DNA of 64,000 bases from Rhea pennata (taxonomy: Eukaryota > Chordata > Aves > Rheiformes > Rheidae), in NCBI RefSeq assembly GCF_028389875.1, contig NC_084675.1:21538412-21602411 (forward strand), given 5' to 3'. Below, piece by piece: positions 23,761-57,750 of the stretch (its first letter is position 1; the number at the start of each line of letters is the position of its first letter). Position numbers and translations under genes: made by a program. The notes beneath the pieces were generated by a model, which did not search any database, had not been told where the DNA came from, and was given only the letters and a program-made list of their open reading frames with translations.

Positions 23761-26480
23761 GAAGCTTCTACAAGGGCAAAGCTGATCTGTGAAAAGCTAC
23801 TGCAGCACAACCAGCCCTTCTGTGCAGCCTGCAGCCCTTCTCTCCAGCCAGCCGTGTCTCAGAAGAGACTTAACACTGCGACTGAAAAGGTCTGGAAGTG
23901 ACAAGCCACAAGCAGAGGAACCGCCCCAGCCTGGAGAACAGCAGATGCACAACAAGCGCCAACAGCCAACCAAGAGGATCTCGCACAAGCGCCTAAGCAG
24001 ACCTCTAATCAACACTGCACGCAACACTCCCGCCTTCTGCTCTCCGTGGGTTTGCACTTGCCAGCAGACTCCTGTCATAAAGGGCAACTAAAGCAGCAGG
24101 TTACAGCTTCTAAAATCATTTTATGACACGTTAGTGAATCACGCTTACGCTGCCTTTACACACTCAGCCAACCAGACAAAGCAAGTTGCAGGGAGGAGAC
24201 TGACTACAGAGTCAGTGTCTGTACTTGAGAGAGTGACTCAGGGCTCGGATCAAGTGCTTATAGTGCGTTCAATAGACTGGATTTTCAACCTTATTTTAAA
24301 AGAGAAAAGCAAAAACTGTTAAGACAGTTACACAAAACTTCAGGATTTTTTTTTTCCAGGTGACTGGGACATGAAAGGAAAAAGCCTCAGGTCACCTCTC
24401 TGCCCATAAGTCAACGATCAGAGAACTGCCACTGTCTCTCTTTGCCTCCAGCAGCTCTCCCAGGCCTGTATGATGGGGTGAGACCCAAGGTAACTCTTCC
24501 CTCTGCTGACACAGAGACACATCTAACAGGCTGCTCAGAAATAATTTTTTATATCTCATTCACCGGGAAGGTAACAGCCCTTCAGATCCTCTCCTCCGAC
24601 ATAGGCAGGTTTTCCACTACTGACAAAGCAGTACGAAGGAAAGAAAAAAGTGCCCCAAATCACCTTCAAATTCCCAGAGGTTTGAGAAACCTCTATCCAA
24701 AGAGACAGGAATGAATCCTGTAAGTGACATAGCCTTCTGCTCAAAATCTCTACTGGAGACTTGGTTCTCACACAGCTTCAGGGAATGCTTGAGAGCCAGA
24801 GATGGCAAAAACCCTTATGAGAGTGAAAACAAAAGCTTCTCGCAGTCAGTGAAACCAGGCAGTGACGTGAACATCTCTGTGGAAGGGGCCCAAATCCTCC
24901 CTGGCATGACACGAGCGCAGCCATTCACACACCAAGGCCTGCAGAAGATGCAAAGGCAGTTTTGTTAGACAAGTTGATCCTTGCAGAGGAGCTGCTGGGG
25001 GCTGGAAGAGAAGACTCTCCAGAGCTCATCGTTGCCAGAGAGCAACTGGGACAAGTGACACATTTTGCCTACAGCCAAGACTTGCCTTACAAACTGCTCT
25101 CTCCTCTCTACACAAGTATCTCTTCCTACTCAGGCTTAACAACAAAACGCATGGATGCGAATGTTGAGATGGTTCATGGCACAATTCACAGTTGGTGGTT
25201 AGCACTGGCCAAGGCTTTCCTGCTGCTCATCAGAGTCCATAGGAAAACGGCTCCCTGCCCTGTCACCCAGACTTCTGACGGGAGCTAAGATCCACCACAC
25301 ACAACACAGGTCTCACGGGAAGAAATTAAGCACGGGAACCTTATGTGCGAGTTGCCATTGTCTGGGGAAAAGCCGCAGCAAGACTGGGAAGGGGATAGAA
25401 GGGTCTTGCGAGCTGATCAGCATCACCCACCTGTCAGCACCAACCGTAAAGGATGCCAGAACAAGCCACAGCAACATTAAGAGAATCCCTCGATGCTCCT
25501 TCAGACTGTGCAAGGCAACCTAACACAAGAATGACATGTCACTGGGGTCACATCAGCACCAGTGACAGCTGACAGTTTCTGTCACCCATTGCAGGCAGAA
25601 GTCATCAGGCTGCATATGGACTTGTTTCAGCTAGGGCAGCCTTTTTTTTTTTTTTTCTTCCTTCCCAATGCTTTTAAGCCCATTTCAGAAGATCCGAGGA
25701 AAACTTTCAGGTACAAAATCAGCTCAAAATGCACCAGCTTATGCACTTCATGCTCATTTCCAGTTCTGTCCTAGCTCCTGTAACAAAGACCCATTATCTC
25801 CTCTGTGCCCAAGGAAAGACACAAACCTGAAGCCCCAGCAACAACATAGCCACCAAGCTTCAGAAGCCAGGGCACAGCTACACACTGTCATTTACAGTGG
25901 GGATCCTCCTCTTGTTGCCAAGGTGAGAGAAATTCTCAAAGGAAACCACTCACTTCAATTTTAAGTCAAGGACACAGGCATTACATTAGCTTCTCTGGGC
26001 AGTGATGCACCCAGAGAAAGGTTTCTGGAGAGGAGGACATGCTTTGTCACTTCTGACACAATCAATCATTAAGCAGCCAGCCAGTCTGTAGTGGGGAAGC
26101 CACACAGGTTTTCGGGAGAGGAAAGCAAGCCTCCTAGGAGAACAGACTGGCCTAGAGCACAGCAAAAGCTTAAATAAGTTCCCTCCCTGAGGAAGGTCTC
26201 CTCCATGGGAGACTGCTAATGGACAGAGCAGAGGGCTTCCTTCAGGCCAGTCAGCTAGAGACTTTTCTGATCCAACTTTGGCCTTGAGTTATTTTTGTTC
26301 TGATATATCCTTTTTGCAATAAGAAAGCTCTATTTCCTCCTCTGCAGGATCCCTTCAGCCATACAAAGCTATGTTACAGACTGGATAACAAGGACTGCCA
26401 GGGAGCAATGTGAAGAGGCAGGGAGGAAATGGCAGTCATGGATATTTTAACAGGGATGTGTACATTTGGGGTAAAAAGGC

Positions 26481-26505
26481 TTTATTAAAAGTGCATGCTT
26501 TTATT
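26481..26505 (-). terminator. FBXO31: Candidate FBXO31 polyadenylation signals
   Basis: Two AATAAA hexamers lie on the minus strand at 26,505-26,500 and 26,486-26,481, about 100-120 nt after the FBXO31 stop. Their use would give a short 3' UTR. Longer forms ending further left cannot be excluded. Confidence 0.5.
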
Positions 26506-26600
26506 CAGAGGTACTGAGAGCAAGGAAACCCCGTCCCACCCCTGGCTGGGGAGCTCAGCAGCCTTTGCCACCCCTAGCCCTGTCCATCACAAATCACCCG

Positions 26601-49161
<22,561 letters not shown>

Positions 49162-49208
49162 GGCCGCCGCAGCCGCTCTGCGCGGCGCGGGGCGCGCGGC
49201 GCGGCGCG

Positions 49209-49240
49209 GCGGGGCGGGGCGGGGCGGGGCGGGGCGGGGC
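49209..49240. repeat. GGGGC pentanucleotide tandem repeat
   Basis: About six head-to-tail GGGGC units on the plus strand, in the FBXO31 promoter or 5' UTR. Sequence of this kind can form G-quadruplexes and bind Sp1-family factors. Confidence 0.93.
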
Positions 49241-49324
49241 GCGCGGCCGCCGCCGGAACCGCCCCCTCCCCTCCCCGCGCCGCGCAGCCAATCGCCGCCC
49301 GCCGCCGCCTCGCCACGCCCCCGC

Positions 49325-49363
49325 GGCCAACGGACGTCCCGCGGCCGTTGGCCGTTAACGGCC
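49325..49363. promoter_or_regulatory. Nested palindromes with MYB-like cores
   Basis: GGCCAACGG (49,325-49,333) and its inverse CCGTTGGCC (49,345-49,353) flank an 11-bp spacer. The right arm overlaps a perfect 14-bp palindrome, GGCCGTTAACGGCC (49,350-49,363). The AACGG/CCGTT cores match the MYB recognition element YAACNG. Confidence 0.6.
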
Positions 49364-49741
49364 AGCGCGAGGCCACGCCCCCAGCGCGGAGGCGAGAGGA
49401 CGGAGGAGGAGGGGGGCGGGGCGGGGGGTTCGGGCTGGCGGCGCCCCGCGGGCAGCGGCGCGGCGGAGCCCGCCGGCTTTGGGAGGGCGCTGGCTGGCCA
49501 AGCCTGCAGCCTGCCGGAGCTGCATCCCGCTGGGAAGTGCGATGCACGTCGCAGGGGCGCTGGAACGCACCATCGCTGCCGTGGTCCTTTAGGACCACCG
49601 CGCTACTGCGTCTGGTCTGGCTGCACCCGCTGTGGAAATACACACGCATACACTCCCCCCAAAAAAGGGGGAAAAGGGAAAAAGAAGCCTTGCTTCTCCT
49701 GCAGACCCCAGCGTTTCCCCTCGCCAGGTGCGCGGATGTTG

Positions 49742-49748
49742 AAAAAAA
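49742..49748 (-). terminator. RNA polymerase III terminator of tRNA-Met
   Basis: Seven T residues on the minus strand about 17 nt after the tRNA 3' end. Confidence 0.85.
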
Positions 49749-49764
49749 CAGAGGAAACCACGGC

Positions 49765-49837
49765 TGCCCCGTGTGAGGATCGAACTCACGACCTTCAGAT
49801 TATGAGACTGACGCGCTACCTACTGCGCTAACGAGGC
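49765..49837 (-). tRNA. tRNA-Met (CAT), elongator type
   Basis: 73 nt on the minus strand beginning GCCTCGTTAGCGCAGTAGG. The acceptor stem GCCTCGT/ACGGGGC pairs over seven positions with one G-T pair. The D stem is GCGC/GCGC. The anticodon loop CTCATAA places CAT at plus positions 49,802-49,804. The T arm is GTGAG-TTCGATC-CTCAC and the discriminator base is A. Internal A and B boxes are intact, and a T7 Pol III terminator follows at 49,748-49,742. CCA is not encoded. I see no intron. It lies about 0.6 kb upstream of the FBXO31 start codon. Confidence 0.97.
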
Positions 49838-49959
49838 TCCTCGAGGAAGCCGCCCGCACGCGGCGCCCTTCTCCCCGGCGCCGCCCGCCCGCTCCCGACG
49901 GGCCCCCGAGCCTCCCCTCGCACCCACTGCCACAGCCACCTCTGCAGCGCTGCCGGAGA

Positions 49960-50137
49960 GACCTTGCTTTCTGCAAATGGCTCCTATTTTTCCATGCTTT
50001 GCCATGCTTTGCTGCAAGAAGGCCTTGCTTTTTTTTTTTTTTTTTTTTTTCCCTCTCCAAATAGCTCATCTTTTCCCCATGCTTTGCTGCGAGGGAGACT
50101 TTGTTTTCTCTTCAAATGGCTCCTTTTCCCATGGTGT
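49960..50137. repeat. ~65-bp imperfect tandem repeat, about 2.5 copies
   Basis: The unit combines CTTGCTTTCTGCAAATGGCTCC, in variants, with TTTTCCATGCTTTGCTGCRAG. It recurs from about 49,962, 50,026 and 50,093, the last copy truncated. The second copy contains an expanded T-run at about 50,031-50,051. Confidence 0.8.
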
Positions 50138-53100
50138 TCAGGGAGAAAGCTGCATTCCTGAAGGAGCCTTTTGGGGTTCCTGATGTCCATATCCAGCTCC
50201 GCTGGCCAGAAAACAGACTGTGTGAGGGCAGCATTGACAAGATGTTTGCAAGCAAATGAAATTGTTTCCATGTAATTGCAAAAGATTAAAGCAAATCTCA
50301 TTTGCCTCTGTGCTATGCAGAGTCATTGTTTCACCAGCATTTCTGCAATGAAACGAACTCTGTGCATTTACTGAACTGCTCAGCATAAGAGGTCCCCCGC
50401 GATGCCAGCAGAAGCGCTGCCCTGAATTGTCATTGGTGGGACTCGCCCTCAGGTAGGGTCTCAAGGCAGGAGTCTCCATGACGATCAGGCTACACAAATA
50501 CATAATTTGGAAGCAGACATGAAAACAGACATTTAATTGATGCAGAAAGTCCCCAAACCTTGCCCACAAGAATCACCGTGGCAAGGTTGTTTGCCCACAG
50601 AACGAACAACTGGCAGAAAAGGAAGGAGGAAAAAGCCTTCAGACATCAGTTCCTCACAACAGACAAGGAGAGATCTTTGGACTGTCTTGGGCATCCTGAG
50701 AATTTTGCTGATGGTCCAGCAGGCAGCTCTTATTGTCACCGAGACAATACCCCGATTTCCAAGGATCTGGCTGATTGTGTCTTCAAGACTGTCAGATCGT
50801 GGATAGCTACGTGGGTGGTGATCACGGATGGATAATTAAGGCTACAAAGCTGTGGTATCAACAAAATTGCTGTAACCACTGCGTAAGTAAATGCACAGCT
50901 TCTAGCAGTCTAACCCAGTGCATTCCTCGTCTAACACAACCATGTGCATAACGAGGCTGTCATTTTTTATAGCATGGCTAATCTTTTCAGGCTTCAGTGG
51001 CGGACAAGTTTAGTGCCCATAATTTTGATTAAATTAAGAAAAGCTGCTCCAAGCATTTGAAACAAGGCACATGGGCAATGAGTCACCTAAAACAAACATC
51101 AACTGTTTGGAAATATGTCTGTGGCTGTTTTCCACCTATATTGAATCACATGAATTTTCCCATGTGTTATATTACATTCAACCAGCTACTCAAAGACAAA
51201 GTTTCTGGCACAGATCTAGAAGGCCTTGTCATATTTGTTTGTTTTGGAGCTGATAGATCCATGGAAAGGACAGAAGAAGTAGTGATGGCAAGGATTTACG
51301 TGTGAGTGAAACAAAAGATGTCCTTGGTGACATTGCCTCAAGCAGAAATTCAGTCTCTAGCACACATGTTATTTCCTCCCTGCTTTCCCCTTCTTTGGAT
51401 TTACTGGTTTTACCTGGACTTCCTTCTTTTTCCTTTTCCCCTGAATGCTCTTGCTGTGCCTTCATCCTTTTCTCGCTTTCCCTCACCTTCCTGGCCCATA
51501 TAACCTTATTCCATATCCTTGACCCAAGGATGCTGAACCACAGAGCCTCCTCCATCCTGCAGTTCCTGGGCCATCAGACTTTTCCCTCTGGCCCACTGAC
51601 CCCCCCTTTACAGGCCAAGACAGGAAAAGGCAGGATGGCCCATCATAAATCCATGCCAGTTCCTGCAGCTCTCCGTCACCCCACACCCGTTTCCTCCAGA
51701 TCAGAAGGAAGGGAAAATGACTGGCTGGCTGAAAGGCAGTGCCTATCTCCAAGATGACTGCTGTAAGGGCAGGGAGTGAAGCCCAGCCAAGTCAGAGGCA
51801 ATGCGACAAGCCCTGCAGGGCTGGAGCCGGCCAACCAGGCTCCCTGGTGATATGCTATGCGAATACAAACTGCTCTCACTGCTAAGAGCGAATGCATTTC
51901 CCCTTCCTGCAGAGCAGAGTCAGGAAGGCTGATCCTAGTGTCTCATCACATTAGAGAGAAGGAACAATTATTGTCACCACCTCAACTCTGAAGACAAAAC
52001 AGAAGGGGTTTCCAGTGCTGTTCATGCGGAGCATTGCACAAGAGCAATGAGCAGAGAGTTTGGAGGCTGGGCACAGAGAAGGTCCTCAGGACCCAGTAGA
52101 TGGAGGGTTAATAGAGAATGCAGTGCTTTACGACTGAATATACCTTCTAAACTTCATCATTTACCAGCCTATCATTAGACTGTAAAATTGATACAATTTT
52201 ATTAAAAATTGATTATCCAAACCTACCAGCCTTATTTCTAACAATAGGGAAAACAGTAAAAGTGCAGTGTTGTCATCTCATGTCCTTTGTGGCATTACCA
52301 ATGTCTGAACACCCTTCTTTATAAACGTTACCAGACTAATAGACCAAGCAATCCAGTACTGCTGTTTCAGGCAAGCAGCCTGCAGCCATTACCATAGGGA
52401 TCTTGAAAAAAGGGATGCACTGAAAAGGGAAACTCATTGTTCCATCTCTCTCCAGCAGTTAAAGAGCTGATGTAGCTCTTGCTATAGTCAATTAAAGTCC
52501 TTACACTCACTGTAAAGGGCTTTGGATTGATCCCAAAGTTAGTATACTCATTTTCTGTAATCCCGGAAGTGTTTATGCCTTCCCAGCTTCTGAGCAGGGA
52601 TGTGCTGGCTGATGGCATATCCAGCTAATTATAACCTGAAGAGCTCGGAGAAAATTATTTGTTTTCCACTCGGTAAGACAGAGAGAAAAGTATGGAAAGA
52701 CAGGCCCAGACAGATGAACAACCATTCTCTGCAAGCCCTGTTTGCCCCACAGAGTATTTGTAGCACGTTTTCCTGGCATGAGCCTGCTGTGGGATTTCTG
52801 CTTCGCAATAAGCACCCTTGCGATAAGAGTCTCAAAAGTGGAAATATTTTACTGGAAAGACCAAAGAATTTTCCTTTTAGTGTGTGTGTGTGTGATGTAC
52901 ATATTTGCATCCCAAATATACTTTAACTGCAATTTTAAGCTGGGAAACAGCTGATTTTAGTATTTCCCAACTTATTCCTTTCTGTCTGGGCTCTGATCTC
53001 ATCAGATCTTTCAGGATAAACTGATCAGTGGACAGATGGGGCTCTTCAGGGAAAATCCAGAGCGCTGCAGAAAATGCTGATGATGACTCAGGAAGTCTTT

Positions 53101-53414
53101 TGCATCCTCCTGCTTAAGAGCTGAACTCAGTGTCTTCTCTTAATAAAAGAGGATATGGTCTTTCTTCAACATACTGCCCTTGTAATGAGGTATTAGCCAA
53201 TCTAATGATCAGCTGTGGCCATGACTGCTTGGGGTTGCTGAACACTTTACGGCACTTTTACAAGAAGCAGCTGTTCTTTCTGCCTTGGCCACGGTCCAGC
53301 CTGAGCAATTTCATTGTGCCCGGTACCTCTGGCAGCTCAGTTCTCAGAAGCATTACTGGGGCCTGGCCGGATCACGGGACAGGCAGTCAGGTATTCCAGA
53401 TGCTATTACTGAGT

Positions 53415-53515
53415 TGTCTGCTGAGCAATGGTTGTGCAATTGTAGGCAGCTCACTGAACCTCTGCGTGCATCATTTTCTCGCTATGTAAATAAAGAGGAT
53501 ATTTACTGAAGCCAC
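53415..53515 (+). repeat. MIR-like SINE relic
   Basis: It resembles the MIR core: GGCAGCTCACTGAACCTCTG, a CATTTTCTCGCTATGTAAAT segment, then AGAGGATAT. The order and spacing of these pieces match the ancient tRNA-derived SINE. Confidence 0.55.
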
Positions 53516-54964
53516 AGACTACATAATACTCAGCTAACATTTGAAAATATTTACAGATCCTTTAATTCTAAGAATATTAAAAAACAGTGGAAGGTTTTGT
53601 TGCATGCTATATTGTTCCACCATTCCCCTGCTATGCCTCCTCCCTTCACACTGCAGTTACTGCTTGCCAAGAGATTATAGATCTTTTTGAGTGAAAGGTA
53701 GTACGTAAACATAAGTTATTGCTGCTTACACCAACTGATTTACTGTGTTTCCTTGTGAAACCAATAGCTTCCATTTAAAATTTGATACTGCTGGAACAGC
53801 AGTAGCAGCAGCAACTGAAGCCAGGATTATGGTACATAACAATGATGTCTTGTGCAATACTTCTTTTAGGAGAGCACAGGAACTGTTTTAGCCCAGTGTT
53901 GTAAGAAAATGATGTTTTTATGACAACACTGTATGCGTGTTTGGATTTACCCTCCAAAAAAGCATTTGACCGATGATCTCAAAGGTGTTCAATTCCAACA
54001 AGTCTTGTGAAATAGGTGGCCGCATAGAGGAGAAACTGTTAGTGTTCCTACTAAGAGAGAGGCTCATCTGTTGTTAGACCTCAGAGAAAACCTGCTCAGG
54101 GGAAATGTTCTGCAAAGTGGCTTCATTAGTTCACTTTTCTCAAATAATGCCTTTATATCCCTACAAAAATAAAGATATTTTGTCTTTCTCATAATTTCTT
54201 GGTAAAGTTCTCCTACAGCAAAAGATGATTTCTGCAAAGAAATTTGAAGTTTAGGATATCACAGGATAATCTTAAGACAATTTTAAGATTAAAATCTCTT
54301 CTTATTTTGAATAATTGCAGAGAGTTCACTACAATCCTATTCTGCCTGAAAAAAAAATAAATCTTATAATAGGTGGGTAAAGATTGTACACTGTATTAAA
54401 AAATCAAAGCCCACACTGATCGTTACCTGAGCTAGATCAATAAAAACAATGAGAAAATAATTGTGAGAAGGTAATTTGATTCAAGTGAGAATGCAAGTTA
54501 CTCTCAGTACAGTATCCTTTCTTTAATTTTATTGAGGGGTTTTTCTCTCCATGCAGTGAATTTAATACTGGTGACAGATGCTGAGCTAACAGCCCTGGAC
54601 ACTGAAGTGCTGCTTTCCAGAAAGAGTGTAGCATTGCAGAGGGACAGCTTGGCCTATACATCACACAAAGCCTTTTCAGTAACTTTTACCAGAGAAATGG
54701 GAGGATGTCTTATAATTTTGATTGTGATGTATATTCACTTTCTTGTCAGGCAATTAATGCGAATGTTCAATCCTTTCTGTGGTTAGGGGTAAATGGGAGT
54801 TTTTCCCCAGGAAAATGCCATAAATACCAGCTGAGGTTTGAAAAGAGAATCATCATTCACACTGGCTTTTTAACAAAAGTACCTTCTGGAAGATGTAACA
54901 ATTGGCAAAGCCTAGCTTTTTTCTTCAGATTTATGAATTACTATAGCCTGCAGGATAGGGTGCT

Positions 54965-55075
54965 GACATGAGGATCAGAACTGAAATCCAGTCCTAGCTC
55001 AGGCTTTGCAACTTTGGGCAAATCACTTCTTCAGTTTATGAGAAAATAAGGCTGACGGGTATTGCAAGAGATTAT
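54965..55075 (+). repeat. MIR-like SINE relic
   Basis: AACTTTGGGCAAATCACTTC followed by TTCAGTTTATGAGAAAATAA and GGCTGA corresponds to the MIR core (TTGGGCAAGTCACTTAACC, then CAGTTTCC and TGTAAAATGGG), diverged. Confidence 0.6.
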
Positions 55076-55430
55076 TTACTCCATCCTCCTTTGCAGGATA
55101 AGGTCAATTCTCCCTAAACTGTTCAAAACAGATGTTTGACTAACTTATTTTTTAAAATGTCCAATAATAAATATTCCACTGCTTTCCTAGACAATTTGTT
55201 CCAGTGCTCAAATATTCTTACCATTAACCCTATGTCTAAGCTGCATTTCCCTTTCCAAGATGTAAGCTCATTATTTCTTGTCCTAGACTCACTGCATGCA
55301 GAGAAGAGCTAATTCCCTCCTGCTTTGCAGCAACCCTCTGCAAAAGGTTGAAGACTACATAATGTCTTCTTTCAGTTAACATCTTCTCCTCTTCAGACTG
55401 AATGCTTTCTAAAGTGTTTTAAGACCTTTA
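55045..55430 (-). repeat. Old CR1-like LINE 3' fragment
   Basis: It contains the antisense landmarks of CR1 3' ends in order: a CCATCCTCCTTTGCAGGAT segment, TTGTTCCAGTGCTCAAATAT, CTTGTCCTAGACTCACTGCA, GAGAAGAGCTAATTCCCTCC and a final TCTTCTCCTCTTCAGACTGA. It is heavily diverged, so an ancient insertion. Confidence 0.65.
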
Positions 55431-57079
55431 TAGTAAAAATGCTTGGTGGGCTAGTTTTTTAAAGGGCTCTGTTCAAGTGCAAGCACCAAATTTGAAGCAA
55501 ATGCATTTCAAAAGCAATATTTTCGTGTTAGCAATGTGGAATTGTGTTTGGGCAGATCTGGTCCCAAAGGCTATGTCCATGCTGTCATTCCAACTGTGCT
55601 TAACACCTTTCTCAAATCCAGACTTGCTGACTGTCTGTGCTGTCGACACATAGGCAAAGGCTAAAGCTGAGATGAAGAGGGAAAGGTCAAGTGAGTCTCA
55701 GTGAGGATCTAAGTTTTCCTTCTCACAGTCTCTGCAGATTATTCATGAGCTGAACATGTGATAGCCCCGCCTGTCAGCAGATACTCTGACTGTGGCTCTT
55801 TCTAAGCACCATATGGATGCTTTCAGTCTGAGCTGCAGCTCTGCTAACAGTTGGTAGCATGGATGAAAACCGCATGACACACGGTGCTTGGTATTGTCAG
55901 GCCAACCATTGGGACTCACCTGCACGTGCTGACAAAAATGCTAAGTGGTTTCATCAGTGCTTGTCCTCCTGTCTGCAGTCACAGAGAGTATAGCAGACCC
56001 TGAGGCATAAAAATTCTGAGAGTGCGGTGGGATCGCCTCAGGCCAGAGAATGCTTTTGAAAAAGCAGTAAGTGAAATAAGACAGAAATTAATTCTGTTCA
56101 AATAGAAGGTTGGGGTGACCAGAACCAGTATGTCTGAAAATCAGCTACTAGATACTGGCACTGGAACTAACTGGTGTACCCCCTGAACTGCTGTTGAAAG
56201 TTCTCTCTTTAATAGAAGTCTCCTTCTTCAGTTACTGGGCAGAGAAATCAAGCATAAAAGTATATAAAATAATAAAATATTTAATTAATTTAAGTTTCAA
56301 ATGCATCAGACCTCCTCTGATGGTAATCCATATGTCTCACCTGCTGTCTCTGGACATTGATGTGATTGATAGAGCACTCATAGATCTCAGGGCTGTTTTT
56401 TCCCCTGGTTGGTCATGTCTTTAATAACTTCCTATAATTATACTGGAAATGTTTGACCCTGAATCATAAAATTATGTAATGAACCCCTCATTCCATAGTG
56501 TGAACTATGTAAAGTTACATCACTGTAACTTTAATGTATCATTCCATCCCAACAGACGTAAAAATTCTGGTAATGTCTAAACTGGTTAGAATTCAGATCT
56601 CCTCCCTGTATTCTCATTTCTCTAAGAACACTGCCAGTTGCAACTCTGTATTTTCAGCAGCAGCAGCGGAAGCTGAATTGTACAGTTGGATTGTATAATA
56701 CCTCTGCTGCAAAAGCATTCCTATATTTCAAAACATACTGCCTAGAACATACGTAAGAAAAGCAGAAAGGAAGGCAGCTGCATTTGTCTGTCTAAAGTCA
56801 ACAGCTTGCGTCAGAAAGCTGCTAAGGGAAGAAACAGTTGGACATTTTTAATTGAGCGTCAATATCTGCAGTATGAATACAAGTAAACTTGGCTTGCAAC
56901 TAAAATTGTTTGTAATCTGATCAACTCTTCACAAATTCCATGCAATTAGGTGGCAGGTTTTAAAGTGAAGTGAATTTTACATCGTCTATCTAGCTCTAGA
57001 ATTTTATTAATTGAACATAAACTTTGCAACAGCTTCTTTATCCTCATGTCTGTCTGTGCCGAAGGCACACAGAAGGTAA

Positions 57080-57750
57080 ATCATGGAACTTGCACCTCCC
57101 CATTGAGGCACAATGGCTCAAGAGAACATCTTTTCGGTTGCAGATGGAGGAAGGGGACCTGGTGACAAGAGACATGGAAAAGGCTGGGGTACTGAATGTC
57201 TTCTTCGCTGTGTTTTTTACTGGTAAGGCTTATCAGTCAAATCCCAAGCCCCTGAGATGAGTGGGTAAGTCTGGAGCAGGGATGACTTACCTGTGCTAGA
57301 GGAAGATCGGATTAGGGAGGATTTAAACAAACTGGACAGATACAAGTCCCTGGGACCTGATAAGAGGCACCCGTGAGGGCTGAGGGAGCTGACCAATGTC
57401 ACTGCGAGGCCTCTCATAATTATTTTTGAGTGGTCATGGTGATCAGAGGAGGTTTGTGAGCACTAGAAGAAAGCAAACGTCAGCAGATGTCACTCCTATT
57501 TTCAAGAATAGAAGGGCAAGAAGGAGGATCCAGGGAACTACAGGCCAGTGAATCTCACATTGATCCCAGGGAAGGTGATGGAGCAAATCTTCCTGAAAGT
57601 CATTTCCAAACATGTGAAAAACAAGAAGGTGATTGGGAGTAGTCAACATGGTTTCACAAGGGGGAAATCACATCTGACTGACCTGATAGCCTTCTACGAT
57701 GAGATGGCTGCCTTGGTGGATAAGGGGAGAGTACTGGATGCTGTTGCTGA
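57080..57750 (+). mobile_element. Decayed CR1 non-LTR retrotransposon fragment (reverse transcriptase region)
   Basis: Translation in shifting frames gives CR1 ORF2 landmarks in order: [79 protein letters not shown] and [18 protein letters not shown]. Stops and frameshifts interrupt it, so it is non-coding today. It is 5' truncated and breaks off just before the FSKAFDTV and YxDD part of the polymerase, where the 48-bp minisatellite begins. Confidence 0.9.

Larger units (their letters stand above)
18546..26470. other. Intergenic stretch between the CpG cluster and the FBXO31 3' end; no recognised gene
   Basis: Moderate GC. Contents: a C12 run near 19,261; a 38-base poly(A) at 20,198-20,235; an AT-rich zone at about 21.3-22.4 kb; a CCAAT/TATA pair at 23.74 kb; and T-runs, for example near 25,640. 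A few minus-strand open segments with fair splice signals (about 19.35-19.78, 22.07-22.23, 23.00-23.07 and 25.43-25.52 kb) cannot be joined into a recognised protein. Confidence 0.55.
49162..49400 (-). promoter_or_regulatory. FBXO31: FBXO31 CpG-island promoter
   Basis: A TATA-less CpG island. Just upstream of the ATG lie about six tandem GGGGC units (49,209-49,240), which are potential Sp1/KLF sites. A CCAAT box (plus-strand orientation, 49,288-49,292) is about 130 bp upstream of the ATG. Nested palindromes with AACGG/CCGTT cores lie at 49,325-49,363. The island continues into exon 1 and to about 49,520. Confidence 0.75.
50138..57080. other. Intergenic DNA between FBXO31/tRNA and the CR1 fragment; no gene recognised
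   Basis: AT-richer sequence with a short GT run near 52,880-52,894, two MIR-like relics (about 53.4 and 55.0 kb) and an old CR1-like 3' fragment. Open frames are short and unlike any family I know. Confidence 0.65.

Noticed and set aside
24711-25288. Two adjacent plus-strand frames of 85 and 108 codons
   Set aside because: They overlap in different frames, show no splice-consistent link, and I recognise no family; within chance expectation for this composition.
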